NCBI GenBank assembly: GCA_021767525.1
Contig: JAASTF010000244.1
Coordinates: 1-5,168, forward strand
Reading direction: 5' to 3'
DNA from: Paracoccaceae bacterium
GTDB lineage: Bacteria; Pseudomonadota; Alphaproteobacteria; Rhodobacterales; Rhodobacteraceae
Length of the DNA: 5,168 nt
This document shows positions 1 through 5,168 of this stretch, piece after piece (position 1 is the stretch's first letter; the number at the start of each line of letters is the position of its first letter). Below the pieces are notes generated by a model, which saw only the letters and a program-made list of their open reading frames with translations, did no database searches and was not told where the DNA came from. The translations under genes and the position numbers were made by a program.

Positions 1-255
1 AAGCTTGAGGCGATGCTGATCGTCACCGATGGCAGCGACCTGTTCGTGATCACCGGGGCTGGCGACGTGCTGGAGCCCGAGCATGATGTGGCCGCCATCG
101 GATCGGGCGGGAATTTCGCGCTGGCCGCCGCGCGCGGTCTGATGGAGGCCGACGGGCTGGACGCCGAGGCGATCGCCCGCAAGGCAATGGCGATTGCCGC
201 TGATATCTGCGTCTACACGAACGGCAACCTGACCGTAGAGAGTATTTCCAAATGA
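1..255 (+). CDS. hslV: ATP-dependent protease peptidase subunit HslV (ClpQ), 3' end only
   Basis: HslV is the threonine protease of the HslVU (ClpYQ) complex: a double hexameric ring that cleaves unfolded cytoplasmic proteins fed to it by the HslU ATPase. The reading frame is open from base 1 (K-L-E-A-M...), so the start, the catalytic N-terminal Thr and about the first half of the protein lie outside the window. The 84 visible codons match the C-terminal half of the family: a KLEAMLIVTD strand, a GAGDVLEPE turn, the conserved AIGSGG motif followed by an Ala-rich helix (FALAAARGL), and the DICVYTN strand near the end. The ATG at 13 is an internal Met, not a start. The stop (TGA 253-255) overlaps the hslU ATG (252-254) in an ATGA, the usual hslVU operon arrangement, implying translational coupling. 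Identification is secure; only the truncation limits it. Confidence 0.95.
   Translation, partial: KLEAMLIVTDGSDLFVITGAGDVLEPEHDVAAIGSGGNFALAAARGLMEADGLDAEAIARKAMAIAADICVYTNGNLTVESISK
237..242 (+). promoter_or_regulatory. Putative ribosome binding site of hslU
   Basis: AGAGAG lies inside the last codons of hslV, 9 nt before the hslU ATG at 252. It is a modest Shine-Dalgarno match. Together with the ATGA stop/start overlap it suggests that HslU is made partly by ribosomes finishing hslV. Confidence 0.45.
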
Positions 256-1556
256 CCGATCTGACCCCCCGCGAAATCGTATCCGAGCTGGACCGGTTCA
301 TCATCGGACAGAAAGACGCCAAGCGCGCCGTGGCCGTGGCGCTGCGCAACCGCTGGCGGCGCAAGCAGCTGGGCGATGACCTGCGCGACGAGGTGTATCC
401 CAAGAATATCCTGATGATCGGCCCGACCGGCGTCGGCAAGACCGAGATCAGCCGCCGCCTGGCCAAGCTGGCGCGCGCGCCCTTTATCAAGGTCGAGGCG
501 ACGAAGTTTACCGAGGTGGGCTATGTCGGGCGCGATGTTGAGCAGATCGTCCGCGACCTGGTCGATGCCTCAATCGCAATGACGCGCGAGTATATGCGCG
601 ACGAGGTGAAATCGCGTGCCCACAAGGCCGCCGAGGAACGGGTGATCACGGCCATCGCTGGCGAGGACGCCCGCGAAGGCACGCGCGAGATGTTTCGCAA
701 AAAGCTGCTGAACGGCGAGCTGGACGATACCGTGATCGAACTGGACGTGGCCGACACGTCGAACCCGATGGGGATGATGGATATCCCCGGCCAACCCGGG
801 CAGATGGGCATGATGAACCTGGGCGAGCTGTTCGGCAAGGCGTTCGGCCAGCGCACCGTGCGCCGCAAGATGACCGTGGCCGAAAGCTATGACACGCTGA
901 TCGCGGAAGAGGCCGACAAGCTGTTGGACGAAGAGGTGGTGAAATCGACCGCCTTGGAAGCGGTCGAGCAGAACGGCATCGTCTTCCTGGACGAGATCGA
1001 CAAGGTCTGCGCCCGGCAAGACGTGCGCGGCGGCGATGTATCCCGCGAGGGCGTGCAGCGCGACCTGCTGCCACTGATCGAAGGCACGACGGTCAGCACC
1101 AAGCACGGCCCGGTCAAGACCGACCATATCCTGTTCATCGCCTCGGGCGCGTTCCATATCGCCAAGCCGTCGGACCTCTTGCCGGAATTGCAGGGGCGTT
1201 TGCCAATCCGGGTCGAGCTGCGCGCGCTGACCGAGGATGATTTCGTGCGCATCCTGACCGAAACCGACAACGCGCTGACACGGCAATACACTGCCCTGAT
1301 GGAAACCGAAGAGGTCACCGTCAGCTTTACCGAGGACGGGATCAAGGCACTGGCGCGGATCGCGGCGGACGTGAACCAGTCGGTCGAGAATATCGGCGCG
1401 CGGCGGCTGTATACGGTGATGGAGCGGGTGTTCGAAGAACTGTCCTACACCGCGCCCGACAAGGCCGGTGAAACCGTGACGGTCGATGCCGATTTCGTCG
1501 AAAAGAACCTGGGCGAGCTGACCCGCGACACCGACCTAAGCCGGTATGTCCTGTAG
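252..1556 (+). CDS. hslU: ATP-dependent protease ATPase subunit HslU (ClpY)
   Basis: HslU is the AAA+ unfoldase ring that binds, unfolds and threads substrates into HslV in the cytoplasm. The 434-residue product is close to the E. coli length (443) and looks complete. Visible elements: N-terminal TPREIVSELDRFIIGQ; Walker A GPTGVGKT (57-64, K63); pore loop GYVG (90-93, Y91 expected to grip substrate); intermediate I domain (about 109-243) with a Met/Gly/Pro-rich loop (171-190, MGMM twice); Walker B IVFLDEID (243-250, D247/E248); sensor-1 region FIASGAFH (295-302); arginine-finger segment ELQGRLPIR (312-320, R316); sensor-2 GARR (382-385, R384); and C-terminus DLSRYVL, the tail known in this family to dock into HslV pockets. 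Residue assignments are by alignment from memory to E. coli HslU. The start is fixed by the ATGA overlap with hslV. No key residue is missing. No heat-shock promoter is visible, because the operon start is outside the window. Confidence 0.98.
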   Translation: MTDLTPREIVSELDRFIIGQKDAKRAVAVALRNRWRRKQLGDDLRDEVYPKNILMIGPTGVGKTEISRRLAKLARAPFIKVEATKFTEVGYVGRDVEQIVRDLVDASIAMTREYMRDEVKSRAHKAAEERVITAIAGEDAREGTREMFRKKLLNGELDDTVIELDVADTSNPMGMMDIPGQPGQMGMMNLGELFGKAFGQRTVRRKMTVAESYDTLIAEEADKLLDEEVVKSTALEAVEQNGIVFLDEIDKVCARQDVRGGDVSREGVQRDLLPLIEGTTVSTKHGPVKTDHILFIASGAFHIAKPSDLLPELQGRLPIRVELRALTEDDFVRILTETDNALTRQYTALMETEEVTVSFTEDGIKALARIAADVNQSVENIGARRLYTVMERVFEELSYTAPDKAGETVTVDADFVEKNLGELTRDTDLSRYVL

Positions 1557-1559
1557 CGC

Positions 1560-2606
1560 CTAAGGCAGGGTGCGTTCCAAAAAGCGCAACCAGTTTTCGT
1601 GGCACAGCTTGGCGATCAACTGGTCGCCATAGCCCGCATCGCGCATTCGCTGCACTAGGTTTGGCAGGTCGGCGGCGCTGTCCAGCCCTTCGGGCATAGG
1701 TGCGCCGTCGAAATCGCTGCCCAGGCCCACGTGATCCTCGCCCGCCATGTCGATCATCCGGTCCAGATGCGCGATGGCATGATCCAGCGCGCCGGCGGCA
1801 TTGCGCCGCCCATCGGGGCGCAGGAACACGGTGCCGAAATTCAGCCCCGCCATACCGCCCGTCTGGCCGATGGCGCGCAGCTGATCGTCAGTCAGATTGC
1901 GCGCCGAGGGCGAGACGGCGTGCGCGTTGGAATGGGTGGCGACCAGCGCCGCGCCTTCGTCGGCCACGTCGTAAAACCCCTTCATCGTCATGTGGCTGCA
2001 ATCCACCACCATGCCGCGCGCAACGCAGGCCCGCACCAGCGCACGGCCCGCAGCGGTCAAACCGGGGCCGGTGTCGCCGTCGGACGGATAGCGAAACGGC
2101 ACCCCGTGCGCGAAAACCGTGGGCCGCGACCAGACCGGCCCGATGGATCGCAGGCCAAGATCGAAAAGCGTATCTAATTCGGCCAAATCCGGCCCGATAC
2201 ACTCGGCCCCTTCCAGGTGCAGCACCATCGCCATCGGATCGCCGGCGTTCCAGGCGCGGCGTAGCTCGGCCCCGGTTTTGCACATCCAGACCTGGCCGGC
2301 CTGATCCAGCTCTTGCGCAACCTGCGCCTGGCCCATGATGACCCGCCACGCCACGTCGCGCGACATCTGCGGGGGCAGAGGCGTGTCATAGGGCGGATTA
2401 TCAAAGATCGCGAAATCCAGCCCCACTTGGGGATCCAGCGCGAACATGGCGAAAAACCCCCCACCGAACCCGCCGGCCCTGGCGCGGGGCAGGGTGATGT
2501 GGCCCGGGCTTTCCACCGCAAATGCCTGGGTCGCCGGCCGGTCGTCACGCCACAGCCGCAGCAGCGCATCGTTGTGACCGTCAAAAACACGAACCGGATC
2601 TGACAT
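1560..2606 (-). CDS. Dipeptidase, peptidase family M19 (membrane/renal dipeptidase type)
   Basis: This is a predicted zinc dipeptidase (EC 3.4.13.19 type) of the amidohydrolase-like M19 family, which hydrolyses a range of dipeptides. With the start chosen here the protein is 348 residues. Family ligands are all visible: H11 and D13 in DGHND; the bridging Glu E132 in LHLEGAE; H205 in VDCSH; H225 in ATHSNAHAV; R236 in SARNLTD, the substrate-carboxylate region; and D298 in GSDFDG. The C-terminal NWLRFLERTLP is also family-like. The ATG at 2606-2604 is preferred over an upstream ATG at 2693 because it follows AGGGGG at a 5-nt spacing and begins just before the conserved VFDGHND strand. There is no signal peptide or membrane anchor, so a cytoplasmic enzyme is expected despite the family name. 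The gene converges on hslU with 3 bp between stops and diverges from the lipoprotein hydrolase. Substrate is unknown; some M19 members act on D-amino-acid dipeptides or beta-lactams. Confidence 0.93.
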   Translation of the reverse strand: MSDPVRVFDGHNDALLRLWRDDRPATQAFAVESPGHITLPRARAGGFGGGFFAMFALDPQVGLDFAIFDNPPYDTPLPPQMSRDVAWRVIMGQAQVAQELDQAGQVWMCKTGAELRRAWNAGDPMAMVLHLEGAECIGPDLAELDTLFDLGLRSIGPVWSRPTVFAHGVPFRYPSDGDTGPGLTAAGRALVRACVARGMVVDCSHMTMKGFYDVADEGAALVATHSNAHAVSPSARNLTDDQLRAIGQTGGMAGLNFGTVFLRPDGRRNAAGALDHAIAHLDRMIDMAGEDHVGLGSDFDGAPMPEGLDSAADLPNLVQRMRDAGYGDQLIAKLCHENWLRFLERTLP

Positions 2607-2610
2607 GTCG

Positions 2611-2617
2611 TCCCCCT
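2611..2617 (-). promoter_or_regulatory. Ribosome binding site that sets the dipeptidase start
   Basis: Read on the minus strand, AGGGGGA lies 4-5 nt before the ATG at 2606-2604. It is the only purine-rich Shine-Dalgarno-like stretch seen near a candidate start of this gene, and it supports the 348-residue form over the 29-residue longer reading. Confidence 0.6.
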
Positions 2618-2641
2618 GGTGCAGTTTATTGCCTGTGGGCC

Positions 2642-2658
2642 CGGAACGCAGCGTTCCG
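2642..2658. repeat. Perfect 8+1+8 palindrome, candidate operator
   Basis: CGGAACGC-A-GCGTTCCG is a perfect inverted repeat with 8-bp arms and a single central A, lying 36 bp upstream of the dipeptidase start and 74 bp upstream of the hydrolase start. Flanking arms GCCTG (2631-2635) and CAGGC (2660-2664) add an outer, asymmetric inverted repeat. The symmetry and position between divergent genes suit a dimeric repressor or activator site. It has no T-run after it, so it does not look like an intrinsic terminator. No regulator gene is visible in the window; the binding protein is unknown. Confidence 0.5.
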
Positions 2659-2716
2659 CCAGGCATGGCTCTGGCCTTTGTGGTAGGAGCCAATTACCCT
2701 TTGTGCAACGTGTTCC

Positions 2717-2725
2717 GGGAAAAGG
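2717..2725 (+). promoter_or_regulatory. Putative ribosome binding site of the lipoprotein hydrolase
   Basis: The purine run GGGAAAAGG ends 6 nt before the ATG at 2732. This is a reasonable Shine-Dalgarno position and supports that start, which also gives a proper lipoprotein signal peptide. Confidence 0.6.
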
Positions 2726-2731
2726 TGTGTC

Positions 2732-3832
2732 ATGCGTCGCGGTTTCATTCTTGTCGCCGTCATGTTTATCGCGGCCTGTGTCGACCGTGGCACCACCATG
2801 ATCGTGCCCGAGGCGCTGGGCGTCGGCACGGTGCGCGATGTGCATGTCGCCACGCTGCGCGCGCCGTCGGAAAACGGGTGGTTCGGTCGCGACCGCGCCA
2901 AAGAGCTGTCATTCACCACCTTGTCGGTGTCGATCCCGCCCGAGCGTGAGCCGGGCGAGATCAAGGCCGGTTTCGCCGATCCCGATCCGCAGCGCGAATT
3001 CACCGTTGCCGCGCGCGACGACCTGTCATCCAACGCCGCCTTTACGAACCGGATCAGCGCCGCCTTGCGCCAGGTCACCCCGCAAGAGCGTGAAATCACC
3101 CTGTTCGTGCACGGCTATAACAACAGCTTTCTGGATGGCGTTTACCGGATGGCGCAGCTTTACCACGACCTCGATCTGCCTGGCGTTCCGGTGCATTACT
3201 CGTGGCCCAGCGCGGCGAACCCCCTTGGCTATACCTATGATCGCGACAGCGTGTTGTTCGCCCGGGACGGGTTGGAACAGGTGCTGCGCGACCTGCGCAA
3301 CGCGGGCGCGCGCCGGATCATTCTGGTGGGGCATTCCCTGGGCACGATGCTGGTGATGGAAACCCTGCGCCAGATCGAGATTCGCGAACCCGGCTGGGCG
3401 GATCGGGCCCTGGGTGGTGTCATCCTGATTTCGCCCGACCTGGATGTGGACCTGTTCGAAACGCAGGCCCGGCGCATCGCCACCTTGCCCGAACCCTTTG
3501 CGATTTTCGTCAACGCGCGCGACCGGGCACTGGCGCTGTCGGCGCGGCTGAATGGTCAGGGGAAAAGGTTGGGCAACCTGACCGACCCCGAGGCGCTGGC
3601 AGAATTTCCCGTGACGCTGGTCGACGTGACCGCCTTTGCCGAGGGCGGATTGCAGCACTTCACGCTGGGCAACTCGCCGGTGCTGATACAAATCCTGGGG
3701 CAAAGTGCCGAGTTGGACGCCGCGTTCCAGCGCGACCGCGCCGGGCGGTCGGGGCTTTTGCCGGGCACCGCGATCACCGTGCAGAACGCCACCCAGCTGA
3801 TCCTGTCCCCGCAGCTTGTGTTGCAAAACTGA
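2732..3832 (+). CDS. Alpha/beta hydrolase lipoprotein, DUF900 type
   Basis: This is a predicted serine hydrolase (esterase/lipase-like) anchored in the cell envelope; the substrate is unknown. The 366-residue product begins with a short lipoprotein signal: RR at 2-3, a hydrophobic core (FILVAVMF) and a lipobox IAAC with the lipidated Cys at 16, followed by V17, a +2 residue that would not signal inner-membrane retention by E. coli rules. The catalytic domain shows an HGYNN oxyanion-type motif (127-131), the HYSWPS strand-turn (155-160), a nucleophile elbow GHSLG (200-204, Ser202), the LISPDLDVD strand (232-240), NARDRALALS (261-270, D264 the likely catalytic acid by strand order, D236 the alternative) and the GLQHF segment with H309 as likely catalytic His. 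The order and spacing fit PF05990/DUF900 proteins, which I recall as common in Rhodobacteraceae. Its stop overlaps the downstream transporter start by one base. Fold and lipoprotein status are well supported; biological role is not known. Confidence 0.9.
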   Translation: MRRGFILVAVMFIAACVDRGTTMIVPEALGVGTVRDVHVATLRAPSENGWFGRDRAKELSFTTLSVSIPPEREPGEIKAGFADPDPQREFTVAARDDLSSNAAFTNRISAALRQVTPQEREITLFVHGYNNSFLDGVYRMAQLYHDLDLPGVPVHYSWPSAANPLGYTYDRDSVLFARDGLEQVLRDLRNAGARRIILVGHSLGTMLVMETLRQIEIREPGWADRALGGVILISPDLDVDLFETQARRIATLPEPFAIFVNARDRALALSARLNGQGKRLGNLTDPEALAEFPVTLVDVTAFAEGGLQHFTLGNSPVLIQILGQSAELDAAFQRDRAGRSGLLPGTAITVQNATQLILSPQLVLQN

Positions 3833-5064
3833 TGCGCAGCGCCGCCCTGCGCGACTTTTTCGCGCTGAACGCGCGCTGGCTTTCGGCGGGGGCGCTTTTG
3901 ATGTTCCTGTCCAGTTTCGGGCAAACCTTTTTCATCTCGCTATTCGCAGGTGAAATCCGGGCCGAGTTCGGCCTGAGCCACGGGCAATGGGGCGGGATCT
4001 ATACGTTGGGCACCGCCGCCTCGGCCGCGATCATGGTCTGGGCCGGGGGATCGACCGACCGTTTTCGCGTGCGCGCCCTGGCCCCGGTGGTCTTGCTGAT
4101 GCTGGCGGGGGCCTGTGTGTGGATGGCGACGGCGCAAGCGGCCTGGATGCTGCCGGGCGTTATCCTGGCCCTGCGGTTTTGCGGCCAGGGCATGACAAGC
4201 CACGTGGCCGTCGTGGCGATGGCGCGCTGGTTCGTCAAGATGCGGGGGCGGGCGCTGTCGATTGCCTTGCTGGGCTTTGCCATGGGCGAGGCGCTGCTGC
4301 CTATCGTGTTTGTTTCGCTGATGGAGCCCGTGGGCTGGCGAAACCTGTGGGTCGTGGCGGCGGGCATGGCGCTGCTGGGCATTCCGATCCTTTTGTTGCT
4401 GCTTCGGCAGGAACGCACCCCGCAAAGCTGGGCGCAGGAAAGCCAGTCGCCGGGGATGGAGGGCCGCCACTGGACGCGCGGACAGGCGTTTCGACACCCG
4501 TTGTTCTGGTTCATGGTGCCCGCGCTGTTGGGCCCAGCCGCGTTCAACACCGCATTCTTTTTCCAGCAGGTGCATTACGCCGAAATCAAGGGCTGGGCAC
4601 AACTTGAGCTTGTGGCCCTGTTCCCTGTTTTCACCGCGATGAGCATTGGCGCTATGATCCTGTCGGGCTGGGCGCTAGACCGTGTCGGCACCGCACGGCT
4701 GATGCCGTTCTATCAATTGCCGATGGTCGCTGGATTTATCGCGTTTTCCCTTGCCGCCACCCCGGCCGGGGCGTTGGTGGGGATGTTTTTCCTGGCACTG
4801 ACGACGGGTGCAAATTCGACCCTGATTAACGCATTCTGGGCCGAGTTCTATGGCACCGCCCATATCGGCGCGATCAAGGCGATGGCGGCGGCGGTGATGG
4901 TCCTGGGCTCGGCCATCGGGCCGGGGATCACCGGGGCGCTGATCGATCTGGGTGTCGGGATCGAACTGCAGTACCTGGGCGTTTCGGCCTATTTCCTGCT
5001 GGCAAGCGCATTGATGACGGTGGGCGTGCTGCGTGCGCGGCCCAGCCTACCGGTGGCGACGTAG
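3832..5064 (+). CDS. Major facilitator superfamily transporter, 12 TM
   Basis: This is a predicted inner-membrane secondary transporter of 410 residues, a usual length for a 12-helix MFS protein. About twelve hydrophobic segments are visible in two halves (roughly 16-191 and 222-400), separated by a polar loop rich in Q, E, S and R (192-222). Motif A occurs twice, as expected: GGSTDRFRVR between TM2 and TM3 (72-81) and the better GWALDRVGTAR between TM8 and TM9 (279-289). TM4 carries the conserved Arg of motif B (R115 in LRFCGQG), followed by ARWFVKMRGRALSI (131-144). That WF...RGRA pattern recalls monocarboxylate/oxalate-formate-type carriers, but the substrate cannot be assigned. The ATG at 3832 is part of TGATG shared with the hydrolase stop. 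No Shine-Dalgarno sequence precedes it, so translation probably depends on reinitiation after the upstream gene. The 3' end overlaps the convergent Smr gene by 18 bp. Efflux rather than uptake is also possible. Confidence 0.92.
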   Translation: MRSAALRDFFALNARWLSAGALLMFLSSFGQTFFISLFAGEIRAEFGLSHGQWGGIYTLGTAASAAIMVWAGGSTDRFRVRALAPVVLLMLAGACVWMATAQAAWMLPGVILALRFCGQGMTSHVAVVAMARWFVKMRGRALSIALLGFAMGEALLPIVFVSLMEPVGWRNLWVVAAGMALLGIPILLLLLRQERTPQSWAQESQSPGMEGRHWTRGQAFRHPLFWFMVPALLGPAAFNTAFFFQQVHYAEIKGWAQLELVALFPVFTAMSIGAMILSGWALDRVGTARLMPFYQLPMVAGFIAFSLAATPAGALVGMFFLALTTGANSTLINAFWAEFYGTAHIGAIKAMAAAVMVLGSAIGPGITGALIDLGVGIELQYLGVSAYFLLASALMTVGVLRARPSLPVAT

Positions 5065-5168
5065 ATAAACGTAATACGCCCCGTCGCCGCCGTGGCTGAT
5101 ATGGGCCGGACTGATCTGCAACACCGCTTGCGACAAGGGCGGCATGGCCAACCATTGCGGCACCTGGT
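5047..5168 (-). CDS. Smr-domain (MutS2 C-terminal-like) protein, C-terminal end only
   Basis: Reading leftward from the window edge, an open frame with no start inside the window runs to a TAG at 5049-5047. Its 39 complete codons read as the tail of an Smr domain: a VPQWLAMPPL helix start, then QISPAH, then SHGGDGAYYVYLRRHR and stop. The Gly-rich HGGDGAYYVYL corresponds to the G-x-G-(A/T)-x-x-V-x-L last strand of the Smr fold, and I recall near-identical YYVYLRR endings in alphaproteobacterial Smr/MutS-family proteins. Smr domains bind or nick nucleic acids (DNA nickase or RNA endonuclease activity is known for some members); stand-alone proteins like SmrA/SmrB share this domain. The catalytic HG(T/x)G region is upstream, outside the window, so activity cannot be judged. 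The last six codons (with stop) lie antisense within the end of the transporter gene. The neighbouring minus-strand frame that is longer and starts with ATG at 5155 is a shadow. Confidence 0.85.
   Translation of the reverse strand, partial: QVPQWLAMPPLSQAVLQISPAHISHGGDGAYYVYLRRHR
5051..5092. repeat. Imperfect stem-loop across the convergent MFS/Smr ends
   Basis: The arms CGGTGGCGACG (5051-5061) and CGTCGCCGCCG (5082-5092) can pair over 11 positions in the rightward transcript, with one U-G wobble and a 20-nt loop that contains the transporter stop codon. In the leftward transcript the same position is an A-C mismatch. There is no T-run on either side, so it is not a canonical intrinsic terminator. 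It may limit read-through or protect the transporter mRNA 3' end, or be a by-product of the Gly/Arg-rich Smr coding sequence. Confidence 0.3.

Larger units (their letters stand above)
2607..2731. promoter_or_regulatory. Divergent intergenic region between dipeptidase and lipoprotein hydrolase
   Basis: This 125-bp gap is the only noncoding stretch of any length here and must carry the start signals for both divergent genes unless they are read from elsewhere. It holds the dipeptidase ribosome binding site at one end, that of the hydrolase at the other, and a strong palindrome nearer the dipeptidase side. It is AT-richer than its surroundings near 2621-2630 and 2677-2710. I could not identify a convincing -35/-10 pair with correct spacing on either strand, so no promoter position is claimed. 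Confidence 0.55.

Noticed and set aside
1..6. HindIII site exactly at the first base
   Set aside because: It could mark a cloning boundary, but it continues the HslV frame perfectly, so it gives no sign of a chimeric junction and is of no biological interest.
570..1286. 238-codon minus-strand open frame inside hslU
   Set aside because: It is fully antisense to a textbook hslU. Its His/Gln/Val/Gly/Leu-rich composition is the expected by-product of high-GC codon use, and it shows no recognisable motif.
2642..2664. The palindrome read as an intrinsic terminator
   Set aside because: No T-run follows on either strand and it lies upstream of both divergent genes, where a terminator would have no transcript to end.
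2607..2693. A 29-residue N-terminal extension of the dipeptidase from an ATG at 2693
   Set aside because: The extension has no family similarity, runs through the palindrome and most of the divergent control region, and lacks a good ribosome binding site. The ATG at 2606 has AGGGGG at proper spacing and sits right before the conserved DGHND strand.
2619..2801. Small plus-strand frames across the divergent intergenic region
   Set aside because: They overlap the hydrolase signal-peptide start in another frame, lack ribosome binding sites and look like chance open frames.
3026..3826. 266-codon minus-strand open frame inside the hydrolase gene
   Set aside because: It is a complement shadow of the DUF900 gene, whose motifs are intact in the forward frame. 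The antisense product has low-complexity GC-rich composition and no domain.
3940..4602. 220-codon minus-strand and 206-codon plus-strand frames inside the transporter gene
   Set aside because: Both overlap the clear MFS frame with its two motif A copies and lack any coherent fold or membrane pattern of their own.
4928..5155. 75-codon minus-strand open frame with its own ATG at the right end
   Set aside because: It is in a different frame from the Smr tail and reads as Arg/Pro-rich nonsense; the frame ending at 5047 matches the Smr family.
1..5168. A novel defence, mobile or CRISPR-like system
   Set aside because: All five long genes and the edge fragment belong to known families, coding is continuous, and there are no repeat arrays, transposase motifs, tRNA genes or evident composition shifts.

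Overview
The window is a GC-rich, almost fully coding piece of bacterial chromosome that most resembles an alphaproteobacterium of the Rhodobacterales (Roseobacter/Paracoccus-like). This rests on the HslV/HslU protein style (a Met/Gly/Pro-rich I-domain loop and a C-terminus ending DLSRYVL), the DUF900-type lipoprotein hydrolase, and an Smr-domain tail ending in a YYVYLRR-type sequence. No database search was possible, so the taxonomy is inference.

Layout, left to right: (1) the 3' end of hslV (1-255, +), overlapping by 4 bp (ATGA) with (2) a complete hslU (252-1556, +); together they encode the HslVU ATP-dependent protease. (3) A convergent M19 membrane-dipeptidase-family gene (1560-2606, -), whose stop lies 3 bp from the hslU stop. 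(4) A 125-bp divergent intergenic region (2607-2731) with an 8+1+8 perfect palindrome and a third copy of its GTTCCG half-site. (5) A lipoprotein alpha/beta hydrolase of the DUF900 type (2732-3832, +), overlapping by 1 bp (TGATG) with (6) a 12-TM major facilitator superfamily transporter (3832-5064, +). (7) The 3' end of an Smr-domain gene on the minus strand (5047-5168), whose last codons overlap the transporter's end by 18 bp.

The genes form three transcriptional groups: hslVU rightward, the dipeptidase leftward, and hydrolase-MFS rightward, with the Smr gene arriving leftward from beyond the window. hslVU is a housekeeping protein-quality-control unit. The hydrolase and transporter appear translationally coupled. 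A cell-envelope esterase feeding or protecting a substrate handled by the transporter is a reasonable but unproven reading, and the divergent dipeptidase may share a control region with them.

I see no mobile elements, tRNA/rRNA genes or CRISPR arrays, and no evidence of a previously undescribed system. The items most worth a second look are the palindromic operator candidate, the easily missed Smr tail with its convergent overlap and stem-loop, and the hydrolase-MFS coupling.
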